64,000 nucleotides of DNA from Candidatus Mycolicibacterium alkanivorans (lineage in GTDB: Bacteria; Actinomycetota; Actinomycetes; Mycobacteriales; Mycobacteriaceae). Below are positions 29,742 through 38,405 of the stretch, piece by piece. Positions within the stretch are counted from its first letter, which is position 1, and every line of letters starts with the position of its first letter. The stretch covers positions 2,418,001 to 2,482,000 of the forward strand of contig NZ_JAIVFL010000001.1 in NCBI RefSeq assembly GCF_022760805.1, written 5' to 3'. The notes beneath the pieces are model-generated. The model was not told the DNA's origin. It did not search any database and worked only from the letters and a program-made list of their open reading frames with translations. A program made the translations under genes and the position numbers.

Positions 29742-29919
29742 ACAACTCACCTCCCTTCGGGATAACTCTCCTACCCCGGGCGCACCCCCGCGGCCGCGCA
29801 TCCGGTCACCTTGCCCCATGCCTGACTGGCACGTACGGCCCCTGACCAAGGGGTCACGACGAACATACCGGCGGCTCGTCGCTTTGGGGCTCGTCTTTGC
29901 CGCTGCTTGGGCTACCGCG

Positions 29920-30590
29920 TCATCCCATCATCGACTCGGTAAACGATCCTGGCCGTGTTTGCGGTAAAAGGTCGTCGACAGCGATGACGTGGGGTTCGGT
30001 CCAGAGCTGCCGGTTACCGCTCGCGCTCCATCGCCGACCCTCCAACATCCGGTACACGGTCATGCGGGACACCTTATGAACCCGAGCTAGTGACGCGACA
30101 GTGTCACCGTTGGCGTGGGCGCGGCGCACAGCCACGACCTGCTCGGGATCGAGCTTGGGCTTCGCGCCGCCGAGTGAGCAGCCGCGCTGGCGGATCAGCT
30201 TGCGCTGGCCTCGGCCCGTTCATGTTTCAGGCCCAGCTCGTACTCGGCGACGTGGGCCAGGATGCCCATCACCATTCGCCCGCAGTCGGTGCTGGAGTCC
30301 AAGCCATCGGTCTGCGAGCGGACGACGATGCCCCGGTCGTGCAAGTCCTTGATCGTGGCGAGCGGAGGGCGTCACGCCCGAGCCGGCCGAGCTTCCAGAC
30401 GGTGAGGGTGTCGCCGGGTTTGAGCTCGGCCAGCGCGGCGGCGAGCTGAGGCCGGTCGTTGCGCTTACCGCTCATGGTCTCGGTGAAGATCGGTGCGCAG
30501 CCCGCCGCCTGGAGCGCGGCGACCTGCTGTTCGGTCGTCTGTTTGCTGGTGGTCACTCTGGCATAAGCGACGTTCTTGGTCATGCCGCCT
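29920..30590 (-). pseudogene. Broken serine recombinase (resolvase family)
   Basis: The N-terminal frame (from about 30581) reads KNVAYARVTTSKQTTEQQV and then GDTLTVWKLGRLGRDALR. A frameshift near 30365 follows, then GIVVRSQTDGLDSSTDCGRM in a second frame. A second break near 30190 leads to the terminal HTH (TVASLARVHKVSRMTVYRML). The residue that should be the catalytic serine in ARVS is threonine. Frameshifts and the lost nucleophile make it inactive. It sits between the defence operon and AbiEi. Confidence 0.85.
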
Positions 30591-30776
30591 AATGGCACAC
30601 GGTTATGTGACAGCCCCACTTGGGTTTTCACGCACCGACGCGGCCTGTCGCAAAACGCTTAACATCTGTGACACCAGTTCGCTGTGGGACCGGGAACCGC
30701 GTCCAGGCGGGGGTTCAAACTGTCAGGCAGGCGACTGCATGCGAGTACCGTCCGCTGTCGGTATTGTGTGCAGAAA

Positions 30777-30793
30777 CGTATCTATTTGATACG
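30777..30793 (+). promoter_or_regulatory. Inverted repeat before AbiEi (candidate autoregulatory operator)
   Basis: CGTATC-TATTT-GATACG is a perfect 6-bp inverted repeat ending 10 bases before the ATG at 30803. AbiEi antitoxins are known to bind inverted repeats in their own promoter, so an operator is the simplest reading. Confidence 0.6.
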
Positions 30794-30802
30794 ATTGCGC
30801 AC

Positions 30803-31384
30803 ATGGCGATCTGGGATCAGCTTGTTGAACTTGCCGCCGAGCAACATGGCTACGTCACGACTCGGGACGCGCGGGATATCGGTGTGGACCCCGTGCAGCT
30901 TCGTCTTCTGACGGCACGCGGACGTCTTGAGCGTGCCGGTCGTGGTGTGTACCGGGTGCCTGTCCTGCCGCGCGGTGAGCACGACGATCTCGCAGCCGCA
31001 GTGTCGTGGGCTTTGGGGCGTGGTGTTGTTTCGCATGAGTCGGCCTTGGTGCTTCACGATCTTGCCGACGTCAACCCGTCGCGCATCCATCTCACCGTCC
31101 CGCGCGACAACCATCCCCGCGCGGCCGGGGGTGAGTTGTACCGGCTCCACCGCCGCGACCTTCAGGCAACCGACATCACGTCGGTCGACGGCATACCTGT
31201 CACGACGGTTGCGCGCACCATCAAAGACTGCCTGGACACGGGCACCGATCCCTATCAACTTCGGACGGCGATCGAGCGGGCCGAAGCTGAGGGCACCCTG
31301 CGCCGCGGGCCGGCGGCTGAGCTGCGCGCCGCCCTCGATGCACCCGCCCGTGGCCGGGCTCGCGCGAAGCGGGCGTCGGCATGA
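30803..31384 (+). CDS. AbiEi-family antitoxin (type IV TA)
   Basis: About 193 residues. An N-terminal winged-helix region (LVELAAEQHGYVTTRDARDIGVDPVQLRLLTARGRLERAGRGVYRV) is followed by the AbiEi core (VSHESALVLHDLADVNPSRIHLTVPRDN) and a helical tail. It represses the operon and neutralises the nucleotidyltransferase toxin. ATG 30803 is chosen because it follows the operator-like repeat. The stop overlaps the toxin start (ATGA). Abortive-infection systems of this class are typical island cargo. Confidence 0.9.
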   Translation: MAIWDQLVELAAEQHGYVTTRDARDIGVDPVQLRLLTARGRLERAGRGVYRVPVLPRGEHDDLAAAVSWALGRGVVSHESALVLHDLADVNPSRIHLTVPRDNHPRAAGGELYRLHRRDLQATDITSVDGIPVTTVARTIKDCLDTGTDPYQLRTAIERAEAEGTLRRGPAAELRAALDAPARGRARAKRASA

Positions 31385-32262
31385 ACCAGCCCTATTCGTC
31401 GCCGCCGACGAACCTGCGTTCATTGCGAGATCGGCTCACGCAAGCAGCGCAACGGCAAGGTGTGGTGTTCGGCCGGCTGCAGCGCCACGTCGCGATGATC
31501 GTCGTCGCACAGTTCGCAGCCATGCTCACCGACGACAACGGCGCTCCGCTGCTATTGGTCAAAGGCGGATCGTCGCTCGAACTGCGTCGGGGGATCCCTG
31601 ATTCGCGAACGTCCAAAGACTTCGACACTGTCGCACGTCGCGATATCGAAGAAGTCCATGAGCAGCTGGCCGAGGCGGGCGAGACGGGGTGGGAGGGGTT
31701 CACCGCGATCTTCACCGTCCCCGAGGAGATCGATGTTCCCGGCATGCCCGTGAAGCCGCGACGATTCACCGCCAAGCTGAACTACCGCGGCAAGCCTTTC
31801 GCATCTGTTCCGATCGAGGTCTCCACCGTCGAAGCCGGCAATGCCGACCAGTTCGACACTCTCACTTCGGATGCCCTGGGCCTTGTCGGGGTCCCCGTGG
31901 CGGTATCCGTGCCGTGCATGACCATTCCGTGGCAGGTCGCGCAGAAGCTCCATGCGGTCACCGCGGTGTTTGAAGCGCCCAGGGTCAACGATCGCGCTCA
32001 CGATTTGGTGGACTTGCAGCTTCTGGAAGGGCTGCTGCCCGACACCGATCTCTCGCCAACGCGCAGCGCGTGCATCGCGGTATTCGAAGTGCGCGCTCAG
32101 CATCCATGGCCGCCGAATGTGACCGCACTGCCGCACTGGCCGCCGATCTACTCGGGAGCGTTGGAAGGGCTGGATCACCTTGAACTTGCTGCGACGGCAG
32201 AGGAGGCGGCCGGGGCCGTGCACAGATTCGTCCACCGGATAGATAGGGCGACGAAAACCTGA
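31381..32262 (+). CDS. AbiEii-family nucleotidyltransferase toxin
   Basis: About 293 residues of the DNA polymerase-beta-like nucleotidyltransferase group. The key region is LLLVKGGSSLELRRGIPDSRTSKDFD, giving the GGS motif and the D-F-D acidic site, with a downstream VPIEVST acidic strand. It begins with a four-base overlap to the antitoxin. Related toxins transfer nucleotides to tRNA or other targets to stop growth. Decayed fragments of a close paralogue lie at 40244-40435 and 45640-45735. Confidence 0.9.
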   Translation: MNQPYSSPPTNLRSLRDRLTQAAQRQGVVFGRLQRHVAMIVVAQFAAMLTDDNGAPLLLVKGGSSLELRRGIPDSRTSKDFDTVARRDIEEVHEQLAEAGETGWEGFTAIFTVPEEIDVPGMPVKPRRFTAKLNYRGKPFASVPIEVSTVEAGNADQFDTLTSDALGLVGVPVAVSVPCMTIPWQVAQKLHAVTAVFEAPRVNDRAHDLVDLQLLEGLLPDTDLSPTRSACIAVFEVRAQHPWPPNVTALPHWPPIYSGALEGLDHLELAATAEEAAGAVHRFVHRIDRATKT

Positions 32263-32314
32263 TTGTCGGTGTGGTGCGTTACACCTGATGTGACAGCCGA
32301 AGAAAGGCACCGAA

Positions 32315-33670
32315 GTGGCGGACGACGAGCACGGCGAAGTAGAGAACGTGGGGAAGTGGATCGACCGATTGGAGGCGTTCGCCTCTTCACTGGACGACAT
32401 CGAGGGCGAGAGTGCGACAGATTTCGCCGACAACGCCCTGGAGGCATGGCAGCACCTCACGCTGTCGAGCGTTACCGGCGTAAACCCTTCTGCTCTAGTC
32501 ATTTTCGAGGCGCTCAATGCGCTGGCGAAAACATCGACAACCATGATTATGGACTGGGCAGACACACCAGACGTCCGGGATCGTTACACGAGGGATTCCG
32601 CTCAGCGGCTTATGGAAGATGCTTTGCGCGATGTCCTGTCGGAGCGGAAGGGCTGGCTGACCGGGGGCCTGCCATCGTCGGATGAGATCCAGCAGCGGTT
32701 TGCCGCCGTTGCCGCTGATCTCAAGGAGTCCCTGGACGTACTTGGAAGGCGGACGGCCGAGATGGACGCCGAGGATACAGAAGCGGCAGCCGATCCATAC
32801 GGAGCGATTCTGTTGCATCGCGACCCAAGCCGATCCGACGCACCCATCTTCGAGCGACTGTGTTCGTTCACCAATGAAGAAAACACACGCTATCGCGATG
32901 CGTACGAACGGCTTCGGCGGATGATTGACAGCGAGCTGCTGCAACACATCTCCGACGAAAGCGACCGATTGTGCGACGTTCTGGTCGGCGTTCTTGGTGA
33001 GCTCCAGAGCCAACGCGTAACACTATCCGACCAGGACGCCATGGACGAACGGCGGCGCAGAATCCGCTCAGCGCTTATCTCTTTCACCGCCGCGCTACAG
33101 ATCCACGAGTATCAGACGATCCGTAGCGCGCGACGAACCCTCAGCCTCGACCGCTCGCAGGTGGAGGAGGTCAAAACACTCTTCGACGGTCTCAAGAAGA
33201 TGTCTTTCGAGTACCGGTGGCTGGAGGCTTTGCGTGATGCGTTGCAGCACGGTGACATTGACGCGTTCAAGTGGAGCTTCAACGCGAGTGTCTGTGACAA
33301 TCCTGAGGTCAAGATCAACATGGACCGGGCTTTCATGCTGGAGTTCATCAACGACAACCGGAACAAACCCTGGCTCAAGCGTCGCGAGCTAGAGGAGTTG
33401 GATTCCGATCCCAGCGTCCTGGACATGATCAAGGCGATTCAGCCCCTCATGGGTCCGCTTCAGGAAAAACTGGACAACGTCATGTATCCGAACGTTGCCG
33501 AGGACGCCGCAACCGTCCGCGAGCTGATCGGCCGATTCCAGGGAAGGCGCGGTATGTACTTGCTGCAAACCGGTCCTGGCTTCACCCGCCGTCAGTTGGC
33601 TCCGTCCCAAACACCTCTCGCACCGCGGGTGCTGCACTTCGCCGACACGTATGGGGCGAGCGCTGTCTAG
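32315..33670 (+). CDS. Hypothetical 451-aa protein downstream of AbiE
   Basis: Family not recognised. GTG 32315 is the probable start. The protein is acidic, helical and soluble, with long amphipathic stretches (SQVEEVKTLFDGLKKMSFEYRWLEALRDALQ) and no NTPase, nuclease or membrane signature. It follows the AbiEii stop by 52 bases on the same strand and could be cotranscribed. It may be an extra component or an independent cargo gene. Sequence quality (no stops over 1.35 kb) supports a real gene. Confidence 0.65.
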   Translation: MADDEHGEVENVGKWIDRLEAFASSLDDIEGESATDFADNALEAWQHLTLSSVTGVNPSALVIFEALNALAKTSTTMIMDWADTPDVRDRYTRDSAQRLMEDALRDVLSERKGWLTGGLPSSDEIQQRFAAVAADLKESLDVLGRRTAEMDAEDTEAAADPYGAILLHRDPSRSDAPIFERLCSFTNEENTRYRDAYERLRRMIDSELLQHISDESDRLCDVLVGVLGELQSQRVTLSDQDAMDERRRRIRSALISFTAALQIHEYQTIRSARRTLSLDRSQVEEVKTLFDGLKKMSFEYRWLEALRDALQHGDIDAFKWSFNASVCDNPEVKINMDRAFMLEFINDNRNKPWLKRRELEELDSDPSVLDMIKAIQPLMGPLQEKLDNVMYPNVAEDAATVRELIGRFQGRRGMYLLQTGPGFTRRQLAPSQTPLAPRVLHFADTYGASAV

Positions 33671-34108
33671 TCTAGGCGCACCCCGAACCGCGCCGGGCGG
33701 GCGAAGGGCAACCGCCTATGCCCGGCCGCGGCGCGGTGCCCCGGCGAGTCTCCTTCGTAAGTTGCGCGCCGGGGTGCCGCGACCACCACCGCGCGAGCCG
33801 CCACACGTTGAACGGCCAGGCGGCCCACGGTCGAGCGTGGGCCGCGCTCGTCGCGCAGCGGGCCGTCGGGGCGGCAAGAACCGTCACGCCGTCGACCGGA
33901 TCGACCCCTACCCCCAGAATGTTGGTGGGGGAGGTGAGGTGACTTCCGCCCGCGGTAGTCATGATTTTTTATTGCGCGGCCGAAAAATTCGGCGGCCGCG
34001 GCCCGAGGTAGCCGATCGACGGGTGTCGGCCGGGTGCAGCGGGCCGTGTGTGGTTGCGCCGCAACCAATCTGGGCGGCCCGGCGGGTGCAACAATGCGCG
34101 CACTGTCC
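33671..34108 (+). other. Convergent intergenic region with hairpin
   Basis: No gene seen in 438 bases between two convergent genes. It holds a perfect 9-bp hairpin (CGGCCCACG / CGTGGGCCG, 33821-33844) and a smaller one around GCCGAAAAATTCGGC (33980-33994), both candidate terminators although neither has a T-tract. Confidence 0.5.
33821..33844. terminator. Candidate bidirectional terminator hairpin
   Basis: A perfect 9-bp GC-rich stem with a six-base loop, placed between the ends of the 451-residue gene and the leftward ETEC_3214-like gene. It has no T-tail, which is common for mycobacterial terminators. Confidence 0.45.
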
Positions 34109-34861
34109 TCACTTCCGGCGTTCGCGTACCGCTAGCTTCACGTGGTCGTGGTGTGGGCCGTGCAGCCACCGCTCCCGCATGTCGTTGGGATTGCCCTCGG
34201 GGGACATGACGGTGAGCGTGTTGGCGGTGATCCCGGCGGTGTCCGGCGGCGTGCCGTAGCTGCCAAGGCCGTCGCCGGTGAAGGTGCCCGTTCCGTACGG
34301 TTCGCCGCCGCTGAAGGTGCCGCAGCCGACCGGGTTGAAGGCGAGCCAGTAGGGCTGCCCGCCACCGGCGGTGTTCCCGTAGTCGTAGTACCGGACGAAG
34401 GTGGCGTCTCGTGCGCCGATCTGCAACGACTCATGTTCCGACGGTGGTGCGTCCGCGAAAGTGCTCACGCCGAGGCGAATGGGCAGGTTTCCGAGGGTTG
34501 TCGGTCCGATGTCGTAGTACATGTCGGGGTCGGTGATGGTGATGGAGAACCAGCGCACTGCACCGGCGACCGGGTGCACGATGACCCACGCGCCGGGGAG
34601 GCGGTAGACGCGTTCCTCGCGGTCGTCGGGATGGGTGATGAACTGCGGCACCCCGAGCTTCGATTCGACGAACGTCATGGAGCTGGTGCAGCACAGTTGG
34701 TCGAGGATGTCGGACTGTGCGCGACGGCGACCTATCGTGCGGTTCCACCACCGGCGCACCACGAACGCGGCACCCCATGCTGCACCAATCAAACCGGCCG
34801 CAGAACCACCTATGCCGAGCCCTGTCGACACCGAATCCCACAGGCTGACTTGATCACTCAC
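34109..34861 (-). CDS. Membrane-anchored protein, ETEC_3214-like (tentative)
   Basis: 250 residues from GTG 34861. A hydrophobic N-terminal helix (GIGGSAAGLIGAAWGAAFVV) is followed by a beta-rich domain (FVESKLGVPQF...YRLPGAWVIVHPVAGAVRWFSITITDPDMYYD) that recalls ETEC_3214-type proteins. It shares a GTGA overlap with the gene upstream, so the cluster is coupled. Function unknown. It is the last gene of a four-gene leftward cluster near the end of segment I. Confidence 0.6.
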   Translation of the reverse strand: MSDQVSLWDSVSTGLGIGGSAAGLIGAAWGAAFVVRRWWNRTIGRRRAQSDILDQLCCTSSMTFVESKLGVPQFITHPDDREERVYRLPGAWVIVHPVAGAVRWFSITITDPDMYYDIGPTTLGNLPIRLGVSTFADAPPSEHESLQIGARDATFVRYYDYGNTAGGGQPYWLAFNPVGCGTFSGGEPYGTGTFTGDGLGSYGTPPDTAGITANTLTVMSPEGNPNDMRERWLHGPHHDHVKLAVRERRK

Positions 34862-35400
34862 GGCGCACCGCCCGACTCGATGGCCAGATTCACCGACGCA
34901 ATCGGCTTAGACACGTGAGTGCGACCGCCACTCAACACGGTGGCAACGATCTGCTGCGGTGTGCCTTCGATGCGGTCCGCGCCTGACTTCAGGTTGGTCG
35001 CCCCGTTCAGATACATGAAGAAGATCTCCTCGGCACCCGCAGGTATGTCGCATGGCACCTCCGGTGAGCCGATTTGTTCGCCGAGCACGTTGAAGGATGT
35101 GCCGCTGGGGTCGGCGCGGATAGCCCACCCGGCGACATGGAACGGTGCCCGCCCAGCGTTGACGACCTTGACACCGACGATCAGCGGGCCGGGTGACAGT
35201 TGTTTGGCGGTGCTCACCAATGACTTACGGATGTCGCGGGTGGCGTCGTTGGTGACCATGCCGCCCGGTGTGAGCATGCCGATCACGGGGGTGAGTTTCG
35301 GCCGCGCGCCCTGCATGAGGAACGTGTAGATCTGCCACGTCAGCGATGACGCGGCCAGACCGAATCCGAGCACGCCGAGGACGAACGCCGCGATGGTCAC
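34858..35400 (-). CDS. Small membrane-anchored hypothetical protein
   Basis: 180 residues from GTG 35400, whose GTGA overlaps the stop of the gene upstream. It has an N-terminal membrane helix (TIAAFVLGVLGFGLAASSLTWQIYTFL) and then a beta-sandwich-like domain (GVKVVNAGRAPFHVAGWAI) resembling immunoglobulin-like folds. Family not identified. Double GTGA coupling on both sides suggests it works with both neighbours. Confidence 0.6.
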   Translation of the reverse strand: MTIAAFVLGVLGFGLAASSLTWQIYTFLMQGARPKLTPVIGMLTPGGMVTNDATRDIRKSLVSTAKQLSPGPLIVGVKVVNAGRAPFHVAGWAIRADPSGTSFNVLGEQIGSPEVPCDIPAGAEEIFFMYLNGATNLKSGADRIEGTPQQIVATVLSGGRTHVSKPIASVNLAIESGGAP

Positions 35401-36245
35401 GGCGTTCCCGCCGACGGGTCGAGTGCTTCGATGAGGTCGCATTCGTCGACCCACCGCGCCAACAGGCTGAGAACCGATAGGCGTTCGACGGCCTCCTGTT
35501 GGGTCATCTCGCCCGGTCCGTGGGTGGCGGGATTGCGGATCGTCAGTTGCGCGCCCGGCGCGAACCGACGTAGTCCGTCGTTCATCGACACCACGGTTCG
35601 GTCGGTTTGGTCGCCCGGCCACCGAAGACGCGGTCTGCCCGGCTCGGGGTCCTTCTCGGAGAACGCCTGATTCCACCGCGTCGTGTCGTCGAGTTCCGGC
35701 CCACCGGTGCGCGCCTTCACCAACTGCACAACGCCATCCGCGGCGGCCGACACCGCCTGCCGGTAGTGGCCGTCACGCCACAGACGGGCGGCCTGACCCC
35801 ACACTGCCGGGTGCATCTGCGCGACGTCGACCGTCGGCGGCAACTCGACTTCGGCGCGTGCGGCCATGTCTTCTAGCGATCCGATCATCTGGTCGCAGGC
35901 GTCGATAATGTTGGCCGGTTCGAGCAGAGGCTTGGGCTGGGTGACTGTGTTCCATGCGGCAACCGGGTCGACGGCACCGTTGAATCCTCGGACGCCGAAC
36001 AGAACGCCGGTCAGTGACGGCGCACGGCGTGCACGTCCGGCCGCGGTCGATACGCGGGCGCGCCGGGTTTCCAGTTCGGCTTCGTCGACACCGTCGAGCG
36101 GCATGACGGCGGGCAGCATCCCGATGCCAGGCCCTCTATAGGTCGGTGTGTGCAGCTCGAGGAACGACATGAACGCGGCGCGGAACTCCGCGACATACCC
36201 GGCGAGGTCGCGGAGGTAGGTGGGGTTGCGGTCGGCATCCGCCAT
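35397..36245 (-). CDS. TIGR02391/Ymh-like protein
   Basis: About 282 residues from ATG 36245. The C-terminal part (HPAVWGQAARLWRDGHYRQAVSAAADGVVQLVKARTG ... LTIRNPATHGPGE ... AVERLSVLSLLARWVDEC) matches the Hypoth_Ymh/TIGR02391 pattern. The family is often found in mobile elements and abortive-infection contexts, with R-N-P-x-x-H resembling the HEPN RNase motif. The N-terminal half is unassigned. It is coupled to the membrane protein downstream. Confidence 0.75.
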   Translation of the reverse strand: MADADRNPTYLRDLAGYVAEFRAAFMSFLELHTPTYRGPGIGMLPAVMPLDGVDEAELETRRARVSTAAGRARRAPSLTGVLFGVRGFNGAVDPVAAWNTVTQPKPLLEPANIIDACDQMIGSLEDMAARAEVELPPTVDVAQMHPAVWGQAARLWRDGHYRQAVSAAADGVVQLVKARTGGPELDDTTRWNQAFSEKDPEPGRPRLRWPGDQTDRTVVSMNDGLRRFAPGAQLTIRNPATHGPGEMTQQEAVERLSVLSLLARWVDECDLIEALDPSAGTP

Positions 36246-36330
36246 GACCACCGACGCTACTTGCGGCCGCGCCGATTGCGGTTCCGCGACATGCCGGTGC
36301 ACCGTTCGCCGGAGGCGAACCACCGCGGGT

Positions 36331-36498
36331 TCATCGGCTGTCGCGCAGCGCGACGACTTCGGCCTCAAGCTGCTTGATCGCCCGATAGATGGCGGTGGTC
36401 AACCCGATGTCGACGTACTTTCGGGCCGCTTCCCACACTTCGGCCGTTATGGGTAGATCGTCGGGCCGGTCCTCATGGAACGGGTGCTGTGTGCTCAT
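36331..36498 (-). CDS. Small ORF (55 aa) upstream of the Ymh-like gene
   Basis: From ATG 36498: a short acidic start (FHEDRPDDLPITAEVWEAARKYVDIG) and a C-terminal amphipathic helix (AIYRAIKQLEAEVVALRD). It resembles small coiled-coil proteins. It precedes the Ymh-like gene by about 85 bases on the same strand and could be the first gene of the cluster. Confidence 0.45.
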   Translation of the reverse strand: MSTQHPFHEDRPDDLPITAEVWEAARKYVDIGLTTAIYRAIKQLEAEVVALRDSR

Positions 36499-36678
36499 CG
36501 CACGATGGTCTCGCAAGGTACCGACATGCAGGCCGCCTGCGAATCGCTGTCGTACCCCTACGCGTACCCCAACCACGCCAATTTCGGGCCGATCCGCGGG
36601 TGTCCGTCCGTGTAACCAAATTGCGCTGAGCTGCGAAGACCGGTCACGGGTGGGTACCCGCTAACACCGTTCGGCTAC

Positions 36679-36722
36679 CTGGGGGTCAAGTGGTCGCAGG
36701 TTCAAATCCTGTCAGCCCGACC
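36679..36722 (+). repeat. att core copy 2
   Basis: Identical to 3357-3400 over 44 bases, with the following AGAGAAGTA also shared. It marks the junction between segments I and II. The upstream flank differs from the tRNA, as expected for a right end of segment I or a left end of segment II. Confidence 0.9.
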
Positions 36723-36827
36723 GAGAGAAGTATCTTCTGACCTGGGGTAAATGTTAACCAGTTCCTCAACCATGTGGTTATGCTGTCCCTCGCCTGTGGT
36801 TGAGCAGCAAAGCAAGAGGGGGACTTG

Positions 36828-37465
36828 ATGACACAGCCAACAGCGGGTTGGTATCCCGATCCATCTGATCCGAGCCGCCAACGGTATTTCGACGGCAAAG
36901 CGTGGACTGAGAACTACGCCCCATTTGGCCCACCGACACAAGCCGTTGGCCAAGCCGCGAAGCCGGGCATGTCCAGAGGAGCGAAGATCGCCCTCGGAGT
37001 AGGAGCGGCGATATTGGCGTTGATCGTCCTCGGTTCCATCGGCAACAGCGACAAGAAGACCTCGTCCTCGTCGTCCTCGTCGTCCAACTCCGGCACCACG
37101 TCCAGGACTTTGGCTGTCGCCCCGACGACAACAGAACCCCCGCCCCCGCTAAGCCCCGCTTCACCCCCGCCCAGGACAACGCAATCGCGAAAGCCGAGAG
37201 CTACCTGGGATACACCGCGTTCTCCAAGCAAGGGTTGATCAAGCAACTGGAGTTCGACGATTTCAGTACGGCAGACGGCACCTTCGCGGTCGAGCACATC
37301 GAGGCCAATGGGGGTGTGGACTGGAATGAGCAGGCAGTCAAGAAGGCCAAGAGCTACCTGGATTACACCTCGTTCTCCCTTTCGGCCTTGGTCAACCAAC
37401 TGGAGTTTGACGGTTTCACCCCGGATCAGGCTCAGTACGGTGCCAACACGGCATACGGAGGCTGA
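36828..37465 (+). pseudogene. DUF2510/Ltp-like surface lipoprotein or membrane protein, frameshifted
   Basis: The frame from ATG 36828 (after AGAGGGGG) starts with a DUF2510 motif (GWYPDPSDPSRQRYFDGKAWTE), then one membrane helix (GAKIALGVGAAILALIVLGSI) and a Ser/Pro linker. At about 37136, in a run of Cs, the frame breaks. The other frame continues with two Ltp repeats (AIAKAESYLGYTAFSKQGLIKQLEFDDF and AVKKAKSYLDYTSFSLSALVNQLEFDGF). Ltp repeats occur in a phage superinfection-exclusion lipoprotein. The break could be real or a sequencing error in the C-run. Confidence 0.8.
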
Positions 37466-38389
37466 ACGAAGGCAATCAGGGCCGTGCCCTCTTTGGTCGC
37501 TCGCCATTGCTCGTCGGTGATGGCGACCGAGCGTTCTGCCTGGGTCAGCTGGTCCTCTAACCGCAGGTACTCCGACCACGCATCGCCGAGGCAGGCGAGC
37601 GAGGCCCACAGTTCGGCACTGTCCGATCCGGGTCCGACGGCGCTTACCGTTCATCGGTGCGGCGATCAGATTGCCCACCCCACGCCCGGTGTGCACGTCC
37701 TGGGATGGGAACAAGCGGTCATAGCTACTCAGATGCATGCTGCCACGCAGCCGAAATGCCTCACTCAGCAGACTTGTAGCGACGTTGCGGGCGACCGAAG
37801 CCGAGATCGCATGAGCGAAGAAGATCCGCACGTGAGCTCCTCGCCCCGATTGTGATACCTCCAATGCAGCCGGAATCCTAGACGAGCGAGCCGCTTTCAT
37901 GTACGCGAGCGCGTCGAGCATCGCGGCTTCCTTGTCGAAATCGGCCGCGACCCACCAGCAAGTGTCGTCATCGCCGAGTGGGTACAGGCCGATGTGCGCC
38001 TCGCCCCGCAGATGGGCATCAACGACCTCTAGGGTCAGCGGCAGGTAGGGGGCGTCTGCCCGATTCATCCCCTTGCGCCAGTAGCCTTTGATCGCCGGCG
38101 TCCAACCCGATCGGCCATCTCGCCGGTTCTCCCATCGCACCGCGTAAACATCGGTGCGACAACGGAACAGGTCGAAGAAGAACCGGGCCTTATCAGCAGA
38201 GCTGGATCCCATCGTGACCGGTGAGGCCGGCGCTCCTGTCAGTGTCGCCTGGTCACTGGCAGCTGCACGTGCCTGTTCTTCACTCAGCCGAAGAAGGTGA
38301 CGCAAACGCGCGTTGTCGGCACGCAGCGTGTCCAACTCGCCAGGGACACCCTCGACCCCGGTAACGGTCAACTCCTTTGTGCAGCACAT
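37466..38389 (-). pseudogene. TOTE-type primase (AEP) fragment
   Basis: The N-terminal part of a TOTE conflict-system protein: a leading coiled coil (ELDTLRADNARLRHLLRLSEEQ), then the archaeo-eukaryotic primase region (FFDLFRCRTDVYAVRWENRRDGRSGWTPA, ADFDKEAAMLDALAY, SGRGAHVRIFFA, YDRLFPSQD, GVGNLIAAP). A frameshift near 37648 leads into the next primase segment (ELWASLACLGDAWSEYLRLEDQL). The helicase and nuclease parts are missing, cut where the Ltp gene ends. Confidence 0.8.
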
Positions 38390-38405
38390 TCGTCCTCGGA
38401 AGGCT

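Noticed and set aside
28023..29765. Plus-strand frame of 580 codons inside the giant helicase
   Set aside because: Shadow frame; the minus strand carries Walker A, DELH and zinc motifs.
36560..36585. GTACCCC pair with 12-bp spacing before att copy 2
   Set aside because: Might be another arm site, but it occurs once only and differs from the GGGACCA motif.
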